NCBI GenBank assembly: GCA_003539755.1
Contig: DPOH01000035.1
Span: 1 to 16,645, forward strand
Origin: Clostridium sp.
GTDB lineage: Bacteria; Bacillota; Clostridia; Clostridiales; Clostridiaceae
Direction of reading: 5' to 3'
DNA: 16,645 nucleotides
A model generated the notes under the pieces. It searched no databases. It saw only the letters and a program-made list of their open reading frames with translations, and was not told where the DNA came from. Each line of letters begins with the position of its first letter. The stretch's first letter is position 1. Both the position numbers and the translations under genes were made by a program. Positions 6,937-14,893 of the stretch are shown here, piece after piece.

Positions 6937-9096
6937 TTATTGTAATATCTTCCATGATTTAGTCTTTATAAAATCTATTGAATTTGAATTTATATTACTA
7001 TACAAAATATTTTCTTCTGCTTTATCCTCAACATATTTGCTTCCAAATAAGTCTTTAAACATCTGCGTATTACTATTTTCAATTTTATTAGTAACATCTT
7101 TATCATAGTTTATATTAACTTTTCCATTTCCTTTTATTATAAGATTTCCGTTAGTAATGATATCTCCAGTTAAATTTACATTTCCATCAATTATTACATC
7201 TTTATCACATATTATTACAGACTGTAAATCTGGGTTTGAAGTTAAATCTAATACTATATAATTATTAGGATCATACTCAGTATCATTATTATCAATAGAT
7301 TGACCATTCTCATTTTTATAACTGCCTTTAAGTACTATAGACTTATTCTTTGAAAAAATAACATCTTTTTTTTCATCATCTTTATTTATTTCATATTTTG
7401 CATCCATTTGATTAAATCCAATATAATCATTTACCTTAACCGCATTTAATTCTGTTCCATCATAATCCTGTAAATCATGATTCTTTGACTCATTATCAAA
7501 GTCCATTTTATAGACTTTATTAGCATAATCCTCGCGCTTTTCATTTAATACACTTTCAAAATTCTCCAAATCAAAATTTGCATTATAAACCTTACTTCCA
7601 TTATCAGATACTATTGCACCAATACTATGAACGTTTTGAATATTATTAAAAACAACTCCGCCACAATCTACTTTATTGTCACCAGACAATTTATCTTTCC
7701 AATATTCATAAAAGTGTTTAGCTTTTTGCTCTACATCACCATTAATTAATTGAAGAGATTGACTAGTATCAAATGTATCATCATAAGGATAGTTATCACT
7801 TCTATCCACTGGTACAGAATATGCATTATAGTTTCCCTTAACAGCAACTGATTCACCAGTTTGATAACTATTATCTGTATCAATATGTGCAACTCCTGCA
7901 ATATATGCTTCATTTTCTATGGTTAATTTACAAGTGTCATCTTTATAATTATTGATTATTATAGAACTAGATTTTCTTACCTTTTGAGAATCCTCATCTG
8001 TTTTATCGCTTATTCCATAAAAATTTCTAACTGTAATATCGGTGTTATTAGCCTTTATAGCTAAATCATTATCTAAAACAAGTTTATTATTATCATTACT
8101 TAACTTAAATTTTGAATTAGTTGTTTTACTCCCATCTTCAGGGTTACCTGCATACAAATTTTTTGCATACAAATCCCCATTTACATTCACATTTACATTG
8201 TTTTGTATATTAAATGTCTGTCTTGTATAAACACTATTGTCAAAATTAATATTGCTTTGTGATGATTTTGAGTTATCTAATATAATTCCAGAATCATATT
8301 TCTTATATGTTCTATTTTCCATTGCTAAATCTGAGATATCATTTCCCTGAACAAATACATCCCCCTTAATATTTAAATCAGAACCTTCTACTTTCATATT
8401 TCCACCAATAGTTATTCCTGGAATGTCTTTTATAGTTTCTTTAACCCGACTTCTTTTAAATGTAACTTCCTCATAATTCGGTACTTCTATACTATAACTT
8501 ACCTTTATTTTTCTCTCATTAGTTCCAACTTTAGATACACCTATATCCTGACTATCTGATTTAAATTCTGATATCAAATTAAATTCTGTGTATTCTTTAT
8601 CATCATCACCTTGTTCGCCCTTCAAAACCCATTTCAAATTATTACTTTCAGATTCATTTGCTTCAAATTCAATTAATGCACCACCATAATCAACAGTAAA
8701 TTCATCTTTTAAATCAGCCGAATAATACTTTCCTTTTGTTCCCTGTATATTATCTTTTAAATGTCCATTAATATATTCCTTGAACTTTTCTCTAAAAGCA
8801 TCATTAATTAATTTATCTTTATCTCCAGAATCAGCAAATTTATCTTTTAACTCATCTACTTCGTTATAACTATATTTATTAGCATTTTCTATAATTTTTG
8901 CGACTACATTATGCGCTATATCTAATCCACTTTCGGAACCATATAGATTTTCAACTCTCTTATTTTCCGTTACTCTTCCATTATAATTTCCTGCTACCAT
9001 TGATAACATTCCAGTCGATATAATTAAGATAGATGAAAAAATAATAACAACAAATATAAGACTTGAACCTTTATTTTTTCTTTTTATTAACACCAT
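6937..9096 (-). CDS. Giant PilX/GspK-like minor pilin lacking Glu5
   Basis: The N-terminus (residues 1-35) has a basic leader ending in Gly10, then SSLIFVVIIFSS and a hydrophobic helix, as in the PilX/GspK class. The residue at +5 is Phe15, not Glu, which fits K-type pilins that sit at the fibre tip. A short motif ESGLDIAHN at 55-63 resembles the conserved stretch after the helix in PilX-type proteins. At 719 residues it is much longer than typical K pilins (around 300) and longer than the clostridial PilK proteins I know of. The body is rich in Asn/Asp and holds repeated short beta-turn units such as IGGNMKVEG (230-238), NIKGDVFVQG (242-251), NVNGDLYAKN (304-313), and NVNLTGDIITNGNLIIKG (639-656), which suggest a beta-solenoid or polymer-forming-type fold. 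Three cysteines are present. The ATG at 9096 follows GGGAGGGAG closely; GTG at 9093 is an alternative. It lies between two Glu5 pilins, 18 nt after the first. Pilin class is well supported; the fold of the body is inferred. Confidence 0.75.
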   Translation of the reverse strand: MVLIKRKNKGSSLIFVVIIFSSILIISTGMLSMVAGNYNGRVTENKRVENLYGSESGLDIAHNVVAKIIENANKYSYNEVDELKDKFADSGDKDKLINDAFREKFKEYINGHLKDNIQGTKGKYYSADLKDEFTVDYGGALIEFEANESESNNLKWVLKGEQGDDDKEYTEFNLISEFKSDSQDIGVSKVGTNERKIKVSYSIEVPNYEEVTFKRSRVKETIKDIPGITIGGNMKVEGSDLNIKGDVFVQGNDISDLAMENRTYKKYDSGIILDNSKSSQSNINFDNSVYTRQTFNIQNNVNVNVNGDLYAKNLYAGNPEDGSKTTNSKFKLSNDNNKLVLDNDLAIKANNTDITVRNFYGISDKTDEDSQKVRKSSSIIINNYKDDTCKLTIENEAYIAGVAHIDTDNSYQTGESVAVKGNYNAYSVPVDRSDNYPYDDTFDTSQSLQLINGDVEQKAKHFYEYWKDKLSGDNKVDCGGVVFNNIQNVHSIGAIVSDNGSKVYNANFDLENFESVLNEKREDYANKVYKMDFDNESKNHDLQDYDGTELNAVKVNDYIGFNQMDAKYEINKDDEKKDVIFSKNKSIVLKGSYKNENGQSIDNNDTEYDPNNYIVLDLTSNPDLQSVIICDKDVIIDGNVNLTGDIITNGNLIIKGNGKVNINYDKDVTNKIENSNTQMFKDLFGSKYVEDKAEENILYSNINSNSIDFIKTKSWKILQ

Positions 9097-9114
9097 TCTC
9101 CCTCCCTTCTATAT

Positions 9115-9972
9115 TTAATAAATTTTGATTTTCTTTACAAAAGTAGATTTAAATATCTTTTTCTTTTTGTCACCTTTTTCGTTAATATCAATATTAATAT
9201 TATATAAAGTTTCACCTTTATCTTGTAAATCAGTCCTGTAATATTCATTAACTGAACCTTTTTCATTATTAATATAAACATTTCTTTTACCATCACTCAT
9301 ATAGCCACTATTTAGTACACATAAATTCAATGTATTATCTGAATTATTTATAATATCAATTTCTACCTTTGAGGTACAATACTTCATATCCAATACTATA
9401 TTCATACTATTAGTATCTTTAGTTTCTTTTCCATCAAAACCAATAGTACCATCCCCATATTTATCTATATTTATTTTTAGGTTGCTAGTTATATCAAAAT
9501 CACCTTTTTCTTTCAATGGACACTCATTGCTTAAATATATAGTATTATCCCCTACAACAAACGAATTATCTTCAGCCTCTTCATAAGAGAAGCCATTTGC
9601 ACCATCATTACTATTAGCAAGTTTTTTCGATAAACTTATAACTGCTTCATACTCATAATCTTGGCCAGTGGTGATACTGCCATCTCTTTTAATTTTTACA
9701 ATCCCTTGTTTTGAATATTTATCTATTGGTATATTATCAGCTAAATATATTTTTCCGTCCTCACTTATGATTTCATCTGAAGAAGCTTTAATTTTTTCTA
9801 TAAAGTCTTTCCCAATAAGGGTGGCTTTCTGCTTAACTTCTCCTTCCCTAGTATTTTTAATAAGCATCATATATGCATTAAATACACCAACTAACAAAAT
9901 CATAGTAATTGTCATACTTGTTATAATCTCTATCAAAGTAAATCCTGCTTTTACTTTAGATTTCTTCATCAT
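9115..9972 (-). CDS. Minor type IV pilin (PilV/GspI-like prepilin)
   Basis: The 285-residue prepilin begins MMKKSKVKAG|FTLIEIITSM, a class III signal with a 10-residue basic leader, Phe+1 and Glu+5, then a hydrophobic helix to about residue 36. The helix continues amphipathically (NTREGEVKQKATLIGKDFIEKI), and the remainder is a beta-rich globular domain with Gly/Asp turns and a Lys-rich end. At 275 mature residues it is larger than most pilins. It starts 8 nt after the pilO stop with TAGGTG as ribosome binding site; the second ATG codon (9969) is equally possible. The gene occupies the place of pilV in clostridial clusters (after pilO), hence the PilV-like name. It is probably part of a minor-pilin tip complex with the two pilin-like genes that follow. 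Confidence 0.82.
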   Translation of the reverse strand: MMKKSKVKAGFTLIEIITSMTITMILLVGVFNAYMMLIKNTREGEVKQKATLIGKDFIEKIKASSDEIISEDGKIYLADNIPIDKYSKQGIVKIKRDGSITTGQDYEYEAVISLSKKLANSNDGANGFSYEEAEDNSFVVGDNTIYLSNECPLKEKGDFDITSNLKINIDKYGDGTIGFDGKETKDTNSMNIVLDMKYCTSKVEIDIINNSDNTLNLCVLNSGYMSDGKRNVYINNEKGSVNEYYRTDLQDKGETLYNINIDINEKGDKKKKIFKSTFVKKIKIY

Positions 9973-9980
9973 AATTACAC

Positions 9981-11246
9981 CTACTTTTGGTTGACACTCA
10001 CTTTACTACTGTCACCATCCACTGTAATTCTTGGATTAGTGGTATCATCTCCAATTATATTCACATTTACCAACATATCTGTATTATTAGTTATTTTTAG
10101 TTTTACTCCTGCTTCATCATCTGAATCAGTCCTGCTTTCACTAAATACATCTACATTTATACTTGTACTTAATGCTGGTATAAATTCAACACCTTTTCCA
10201 TTAAAGTCTTTAGGATATGTACCTTTTGAAGTTTTATATTTATAGTAATACTTATCTCCTTCTTGAGTTAAGACCAATTCTACCTCTTCTGTTTTATTAC
10301 TATCTGCATACACATATGTAGTTCTTGTACTGTCATTTGCTTTTCCTATTATTACACTTGGTAAATCTGCAATCATTGGCTTTGAAGATAAAACAAAATC
10401 TACATTTTCATCTTCATTATTTTCAATATCGCTTATTGGATTTGAACTAAATGTTGCTGTTCCATTACTGCTTCCATCTAAATTCCATTTTAAATATTCT
10501 TCAAGTTCATTATCAATCTTAGGTATAGAATAAATTTCAAGCTTTATTTTACCATTTATTCCATTTGCCGAATCTTGAGCTGTACTTAATGAATTAACAA
10601 TTATCTTTCTTTTACTTTCCCTAATACTTTTTAAAAATGTATTTAGATTTTCATATGTTCCACTAAAGGTTATAGAACAATTTAAATATTGAATAAAGTT
10701 ATTATTTTTATCATTAGAATTCCCACTACCAATTTGGCTACTTTTAGAATTATTGTTTGAAGTATCCGTATTCTTATCTTGTCCTGATGCCATAGTATCA
10801 CTTTGTATTCCTGAATTAGGGTTTAACTTAGAATATTGATCTACAAATTTTTGTACTGAACTTTCAGGAATATTAACACTTTCTTTTTCCGATTTTTCAA
10901 CAGACTGTGTAACTATTGGATCAAATTTTATGCCACCCTTAAGTCCACTTCCAGTTAGTAACTGATTTAATTCTAAAATTATATGCTCTTCGCTGATAGT
11001 AGGATAAAAACCTTCTGAGCAATTTAAAATCTGAGATTTTAATATTTTAAGATCACTTTTTCTATTTTCAATATTTTGTACAGTTGTAACAGCAGCATTA
11101 TATTTATTTTCAGTTTCATCTTTTTTATTTTCTGCTACCACAACCTTCTGGCTCAATGATTTATATACAAATTTGTAATAGCCTATTCCCAACACTATAC
11201 TTCCTAAGATACATAGCATTACTTTTTCCCTATTACTTATTTTCAT
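9981..11246 (-). CDS. pilO: PilO-like pilus alignment protein with extra C-terminal domain
   Basis: PilO proteins are bitopic membrane proteins that pair with PilN and form the ring between motor and pilus. Here residues 1-30 hold a short cytoplasmic tail and one membrane helix, followed by a coiled coil (about 31-75) and a segment with helical and Ser/Asn-rich low-complexity sequence (about 110-183). The region 184-245 (NCSITFSGTYENLNTFLKSI onward) matches the second half of the ferredoxin-like PilO fold. Family members are usually about 200 residues; this one is 421. Residues 285-421 form an additional domain of Thr/Val/Asp-rich beta-like sequence not seen in ordinary PilO. The ATG lies 2 nt after the pilN stop, with AGGAGG (11257-11262) inside the pilN end, so the two are translationally coupled. 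PilO identity rests on topology, the recognisable core and position after pilN. Confidence 0.75.
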   Translation of the reverse strand: MKISNREKVMLCILGSIVLGIGYYKFVYKSLSQKVVVAENKKDETENKYNAAVTTVQNIENRKSDLKILKSQILNCSEGFYPTISEEHIILELNQLLTGSGLKGGIKFDPIVTQSVEKSEKESVNIPESSVQKFVDQYSKLNPNSGIQSDTMASGQDKNTDTSNNNSKSSQIGSGNSNDKNNNFIQYLNCSITFSGTYENLNTFLKSIRESKRKIIVNSLSTAQDSANGINGKIKLEIYSIPKIDNELEEYLKWNLDGSSNGTATFSSNPISDIENNEDENVDFVLSSKPMIADLPSVIIGKANDSTRTTYVYADSNKTEEVELVLTQEGDKYYYKYKTSKGTYPKDFNGKGVEFIPALSTSINVDVFSESRTDSDDEAGVKLKITNNTDMLVNVNIIGDDTTNPRITVDGDSSKVSVNQK

Positions 11247-11248
11247 AA

Positions 11249-11806
11249 TCAGTCAACCTCCTTCAGTACACACTTTATATCAAAAGAATATTCACCTTCT
11301 ACAGCACCTGATTGATCTATTGAATTTACAGTAACATCCTGCATTCTTGATAATTGACCTAAAGTATGTACATATTGCGCTACACTCACCCAATCAGAGG
11401 CTATTCCTTTAATTTTTATAACATTATTTTCTATATCTATATTTTTAAATGCTATATTACTTGGCACGTCCTTGCTTATATCATTAAGAATTTCATCTGA
11501 CACATTATTTCTTTGTTTTACTTTTTGCGAAATATCTATCAATGCATTATTGTAGTTATTTAATACTTCTATTTGACTATTAATATTACTAGCTTCTTTA
11601 ATTTGAGCCTGTATTTCTGTATTATTTAATTTCTTATTAATGGTTTTTGTCTGATTTTCTAAAATTAATAATTTAATAGTATTAAATGCAAAAGAAGTAA
11701 TTATTATAAATACTACTAATACTACTACACCATAAACATAGATATTTGTATTAATACGTTGTTTTTTCTTACTTTCATATGGACCAAAAAAGTTTAAGTC
11801 TCTCAT
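11249..11806 (-). CDS. pilN: PilN, pilus alignment-complex membrane protein
   Basis: PilN binds PilM in the cytoplasm through its N-terminal tail and PilO on the outer face of the membrane. The start reads MRDLNFFGPYE, similar to the conserved PilN tail that docks in the PilM groove. One membrane helix spans about residues 20-45, followed by a coiled coil (about 50-95) and a small ferredoxin-like domain (about 97-185) containing ILNDISKDVPSNIAFKNI, a typical PilN stretch. ATG 11806 was chosen over GTG 11842: the former has GGGAGGGG 10 nt upstream and gives the conserved N-terminus, whereas the latter overlaps the end of pilM and would add 12 residues unlike PilN. The protein is 185 residues, a normal length. 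It is separate from PilM, unlike the fused PilMN reported for C. difficile. Confidence 0.85.
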   Translation of the reverse strand: MRDLNFFGPYESKKKQRINTNIYVYGVVVLVVFIIITSFAFNTIKLLILENQTKTINKKLNNTEIQAQIKEASNINSQIEVLNNYNNALIDISQKVKQRNNVSDEILNDISKDVPSNIAFKNIDIENNVIKIKGIASDWVSVAQYVHTLGQLSRMQDVTVNSIDQSGAVEGEYSFDIKCVLKEVD

Positions 11807-11816
11807 ATTAAAATAG

Positions 11817-11824
11817 CCCCTCCC
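11817..11824 (-). promoter_or_regulatory. Ribosome binding site deciding the pilN start
   Basis: GGGAGGGG on the minus strand lies 10 nt upstream of ATG 11806. It sits in the gap after the pilM stop (11828-11826) and downstream of the rival GTG at 11842, so it can only serve the ATG. Confidence 0.7.
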
Positions 11825-11825
11825 A

Positions 11826-12992
11826 CTATAATCTAATAACACTTCCTATAACATTCATAAAATCATCAACTGGCATATTATTACTATCCAATTTAAATCC
11901 TATTTTAGAAATATCACCTATTCTTTTTGTTGTTATTTGAAGCTTTTCTTCAAAATATTTATCTATTCCATTTAATTCAGAACTTCCTCCAAAAATAATT
12001 ATTTCATCCACATTATTTCCCATAGATTTGTTCTTATAAAAATTAATTATTTTTTCTATTTTTTCTATCCATTCATTTACTACTTCTCTTACTACAAAAT
12101 TATCAGCATTTTCATCATTATATAGATTAATATCATTTCTTTTCATTTTTTCTAATTCATCATGACTCATTCCAGTTAATTTCTGAAGGTAATCATCAAT
12201 ATCATTTCCACCAGCTTTTATTATTCTTGTAAAATCAAGATTTCTATTTTTATATATATTAACATTGATAAATTCAGCTCCCATATCTATATAAGCAATT
12301 GAATTATCATTATTATTTTCAATCCTATTTTGTGTATAATTAATTAATTTTTCCATTGCATTATAATTAACATCTAATGCATATGGTTTTAAATCTAGCT
12401 TTTCAAGTAAATTATAGTATGACCTTGCCATTTTTTGAGGATATGCTATAACCCTTACATTTAACTTATCCAATCCTTCTACTGTTTTTTCTTCACTTAA
12501 AACTTTAACCTGTAATACATAGTCATCTAAGTTTATAGGTAAATACTGCTGTATTTCATATCTTACTACAGTATCTAATTCTTCTTCTTCAACATTAGGA
12601 ATTAATATTTCTCTGTTTATTATTGTGGTTGAATTTGTTGTACAAATGCCATATTTAGCATGAATTTTATTTTCATTTAAAAATTCTTTAATTCTCGTTA
12701 TTAGCTCATTGTCTTTTTTTATTTCCCCGTCAATAACCGAACCCTTTGGAGTAGGAATTTTCATACATTTATCTATAATAAGCTCCTTTTTATAATAAGT
12801 ACCCTCAGCTATTTTAATAACCATACTTCCAATATCAAAAGCAACTACTTTCTTCTTTTTTTCTGGAAGCATTTTTTTAACATTTATTTTCTTATACGGA
12901 ATTTTATTTTTTATTTCTTTTATATCCATATTCATTAATGCTTTTATGTTAAATGATTTTTTTATCTTTTTATTATCATCTTTGCTTTTCAT
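11826..12992 (-). CDS. pilM: PilM, actin-like ATPase of the pilus alignment complex
   Basis: PilM is a cytoplasmic actin/FtsA-fold protein that binds ATP and the PilN tail. The fold motifs are visible: phosphate-1 loop AFDIGSMVIKI (51-61), phosphate-2 loop YIDMGAEF (234-241), and the adenosine motif IIIFGGSSELNG (331-342). The stretch EEEELDTVVRYEIQQYLP (135-151) is the usual PilM 1C-domain segment. At 388 residues it is slightly longer than the usual 350, because of a Lys-rich N-terminal extension of about 47 residues before the first strand. The ATG at 12992 has GGAGG only 4 nt upstream, somewhat close but clear. No hydrophobic segment is present. The gene is separated from pilA by 96 nt containing a terminator hairpin, so its expression depends on read-through or on another promoter. 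Confidence 0.92.
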   Translation of the reverse strand: MKSKDDNKKIKKSFNIKALMNMDIKEIKNKIPYKKINVKKMLPEKKKKVVAFDIGSMVIKIAEGTYYKKELIIDKCMKIPTPKGSVIDGEIKKDNELITRIKEFLNENKIHAKYGICTTNSTTIINREILIPNVEEEELDTVVRYEIQQYLPINLDDYVLQVKVLSEEKTVEGLDKLNVRVIAYPQKMARSYYNLLEKLDLKPYALDVNYNAMEKLINYTQNRIENNNDNSIAYIDMGAEFINVNIYKNRNLDFTRIIKAGGNDIDDYLQKLTGMSHDELEKMKRNDINLYNDENADNFVVREVVNEWIEKIEKIINFYKNKSMGNNVDEIIIFGGSSELNGIDKYFEEKLQITTKRIGDISKIGFKLDSNNMPVDDFMNVIGSVIRL

Positions 12993-13008
12993 ATGGCCTC
13001 CAACTTTG

Positions 13009-13062
13009 TTTATAATAATTTAAAAGTAAATACGTATAATATAAACTATACGTATTTACTTT
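13009..13062 (-). terminator. Terminator hairpin between pilA and pilM
   Basis: On the minus strand a perfect 16-bp stem (13062-13047 with 13038-13023) encloses an 8-nt loop and is followed by TAAATTATTATAA; the stem itself ends in CTTT. The stem is AT-rich (AAAGTAAATACGTATA) but long. Placed right after the pilA stop, it should end a share of transcripts, so that pilM and later genes are transcribed by read-through. It may also protect the 3' end of the pilA mRNA. Confidence 0.75.
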
Positions 13063-13088
13063 CTATTCATTATGGTAATAAATTTTTA

Positions 13089-13592
13089 TTAATTGTTGCT
13101 TTCAGCTACTTTTTCAGCTTCTTCTAATTCAGTTGCTGGTACAGAATCCTTATTAGTATCATCATTTTTACTATCTTCAGCCTCTACAGTACTTTCAGGT
13201 ACAGGGTAAACTTGTGCTTCACCCTCAGCTGGAGCTGGATTTAATGTAACAGTTACTCCATTACTTATATCATAATCAACATCAAATTTATTTGTATTAG
13301 GTGTTTGAGGCTTTGGTATTTTACCTCCATCTATGTATTTACTATATACATCTTCATTTTCTGGATTTTGATCTCCATTAGCTACTGCTGTTGCTACTGC
13401 TGTTGCTATTATCTTTGCATTAGCTTGATCTGCTGCAGTATTTGAATTCTTTCTAGCAGAACCGAAATTTGGAACAGCAATAGCAGCTAATACTGCAATA
13501 ATTGCAATTACAACAATAAGTTCAATAAGAGTAAATCCTTTCTTTTTCTTTTTGTTTAATTCATTTTTCTTGTTAATAAACAATCTGTTCAT
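13089..13592 (-). CDS. pilA: PilA, major type IV pilin
   Basis: The prepilin of 167 residues has a 19-residue leader with five Lys before Gly19, then FTLIELIVVIAIIAVLAAIA: class III signal with Phe+1 and Glu+5 (Glu24) and a long hydrophobic helix. The helix carries on through the Ala/Thr-rich segment KIIATAVATAVANG, after which comes a small beta domain and a flexible acidic tail (last 30 or so residues, rich in Glu/Asp/Ser/Asn). The mature pilin would be 148 residues with no cysteine, so no disulphide-bounded D-loop, as in other clostridial pilins. It has the strongest ribosome binding site of the operon (AGGAGGAG, 13601-13608). It is flanked by RNA hairpins on both sides, consistent with raised expression, as expected for the main structural subunit. 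Confidence 0.93.
   Translation of the reverse strand: MNRLFINKKNELNKKKKKGFTLIELIVVIAIIAVLAAIAVPNFGSARKNSNTAADQANAKIIATAVATAVANGDQNPENEDVYSKYIDGGKIPKPQTPNTNKFDVDYDISNGVTVTLNPAPAEGEAQVYPVPESTVEAEDSKNDDTNKDSVPATELEEAEKVAESNN
13381..13404 (-). repeat. 12-bp tandem duplication inside pilA
   Basis: Two perfect adjacent copies of gctactgctgtt (plus strand) encode the repeated tetrapeptide in IATAVATAVANG. Gain or loss of a copy would keep the frame and lengthen or shorten the pilin helix by four residues. Confidence 0.85.
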
Positions 13593-13622
13593 AATAGAAA
13601 CTCCTCCTAAAATTATATATTT

Positions 13623-13653
13623 TAATGCACTCTGGATCGCACATTGTGCATTA
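13623..13653 (-). promoter_or_regulatory. Stem-loop in the pilC-pilA gap
   Basis: On the minus strand TAATGCAC and GTGCATTA form an 8-bp stem with a 15-nt loop. The shared sequence GCACAATGTGC (13649-13639) can form a competing small hairpin. No U-tract follows, so it is not a terminator; it lies 15 nt upstream of the pilA ribosome binding site. It may act as an mRNA-processing boundary or 5' stabiliser for pilA; this is inferred. Confidence 0.5.
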
Positions 13654-13660
13654 CTTATCT

Positions 13661-14863
13661 TTAAATTTGACTATAGGAATCAAATAAAGGTACCATTATC
13701 GACATTACTAAAAACGCTATTACTAATCCCATTATTATGATAAGTATAGGCTCTAAAAGCGAAACTGCATTTTGTATAGTTGAATCTAATTCTTCATCAT
13801 AGAAATCTGCTGTTTTATTTAATATTCCTTCAAGAGCACCTGTTTCTTCTCCTATTTTAATCATTGAATAAAGCATTGGTGGAAACACCTTACTTTGCTT
13901 CATTGAGGAATAAAGGCTTTCTCCCCTCATGACATCATTTTTTATATTAATCATTGCATCTTCTACTATCTTGTTTCCTGAAATTCGTGCAATAATTTCT
14001 AACGAATCAACCAATGGTAATCCACTTCCTAATAGTATTGATAATGTCCTTGTAAATCTTGACACTATAAGCATTTGTGTAACTTTTTTAACTAATGGAA
14101 ACTTTAATTTCAACTTGCTAAAAAATAATATTCCATGGTCTGTCTTAGAAAAAATACTTATGCCTAAGATAATTAAAACAAGTAAAAATATAAGTAAAAT
14201 CCAATTATTCTGTATTCCACTACTAACTCTAATCAATAACTTTGTCATCCATGGTAACTGTGTTCCAGATTCTGAAAATATCTGCATAACTGTAGGCATT
14301 ACGTATACTAAAATAAACATTACTGATGTAACAGCTACTAAACTTAAAAAAGTAGGATAAATCATAGCATTTCGTACCTTATTATTTACCTTATTTTCTT
14401 TTTCATAGTTATCTGACAGTCTGAGCATAATAGTTTCTAAATTTCCACTTGCTTCTCCTGCTGTCACAACAGTTGTTAGAAAATTAGGAAAAACCTCTTC
14501 ATGTTTCTTCATGGAATCAGATAATATCTCGCCTCTTTCAACATCATCACTTACTGCTTTAACAGCTTTGCTCAATTTTTCATTTACAATCTGATTAGAG
14601 AGAATGTCTAAACATGTTAAAATTGGTACTCCTGCATTAAGCATAGTATAGAATTGCCTACAAAAAATAGCTATATCTTTGACTTTAACTCTTTTTTCAA
14701 ATTTAAATTCTATATTCTTGCTTTCAATTACTTCTTCTACCAAAAGAGGATAATATCCATTAGAAGCAATATAATCTATGACTTCTTCTCTTGAATTTGC
14801 TTCATAAGTTCCATCAATTTTTTCACCATCTGAATTCATGATTCTATACTTGTACTTTCCCAT
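13661..14863 (-). CDS. pilC: PilC, inner-membrane platform protein
   Basis: PilC is the polytopic membrane protein on which PilB acts to insert pilins into the growing fibre. The 400-residue protein has the standard length and two copies of the type II secretion F (GspF) domain: about 62-190, starting VKDIAIFCRQFYTMLNAGVP, and about 265-395, starting VSRFTRTLSILLGSGLPLVD. The first repeat contains GEASGNLE and the second GEETGALE, the conserved motif of the family. Membrane helices are visible at about 165-190, 215-237 and 370-395. The N-terminal 60 residues are the small soluble domain typical of PilC. ATG 14863 follows GGGGGG by about 8 nt, and the gene starts 30 nt after pilB, as expected for co-expression. 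Confidence 0.95.
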   Translation of the reverse strand: MGKYKYRIMNSDGEKIDGTYEANSREEVIDYIASNGYYPLLVEEVIESKNIEFKFEKRVKVKDIAIFCRQFYTMLNAGVPILTCLDILSNQIVNEKLSKAVKAVSDDVERGEILSDSMKKHEEVFPNFLTTVVTAGEASGNLETIMLRLSDNYEKENKVNNKVRNAMIYPTFLSLVAVTSVMFILVYVMPTVMQIFSESGTQLPWMTKLLIRVSSGIQNNWILLIFLLVLIILGISIFSKTDHGILFFSKLKLKFPLVKKVTQMLIVSRFTRTLSILLGSGLPLVDSLEIIARISGNKIVEDAMINIKNDVMRGESLYSSMKQSKVFPPMLYSMIKIGEETGALEGILNKTADFYDEELDSTIQNAVSLLEPILIIIMGLVIAFLVMSIMVPLFDSYSQI

Positions 14864-14893
14864 TTAAGACACCCCCCTTTTCATAATGTAAAG

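Noticed and set aside
11807..11842. Longer pilN starting at GTG 11842 and overlapping pilM
   Set aside because: The ribosome binding site GGGAGGGG lies downstream of this codon, and the extra 12 residues are unlike PilN, while ATG 11806 gives the conserved MRDLNFF start.
13929..14360. 143-codon plus-strand frame antisense to pilC
   Set aside because: It mirrors the conserved second pilC domain region, where reverse-strand openness is expected; no start signal is seen.
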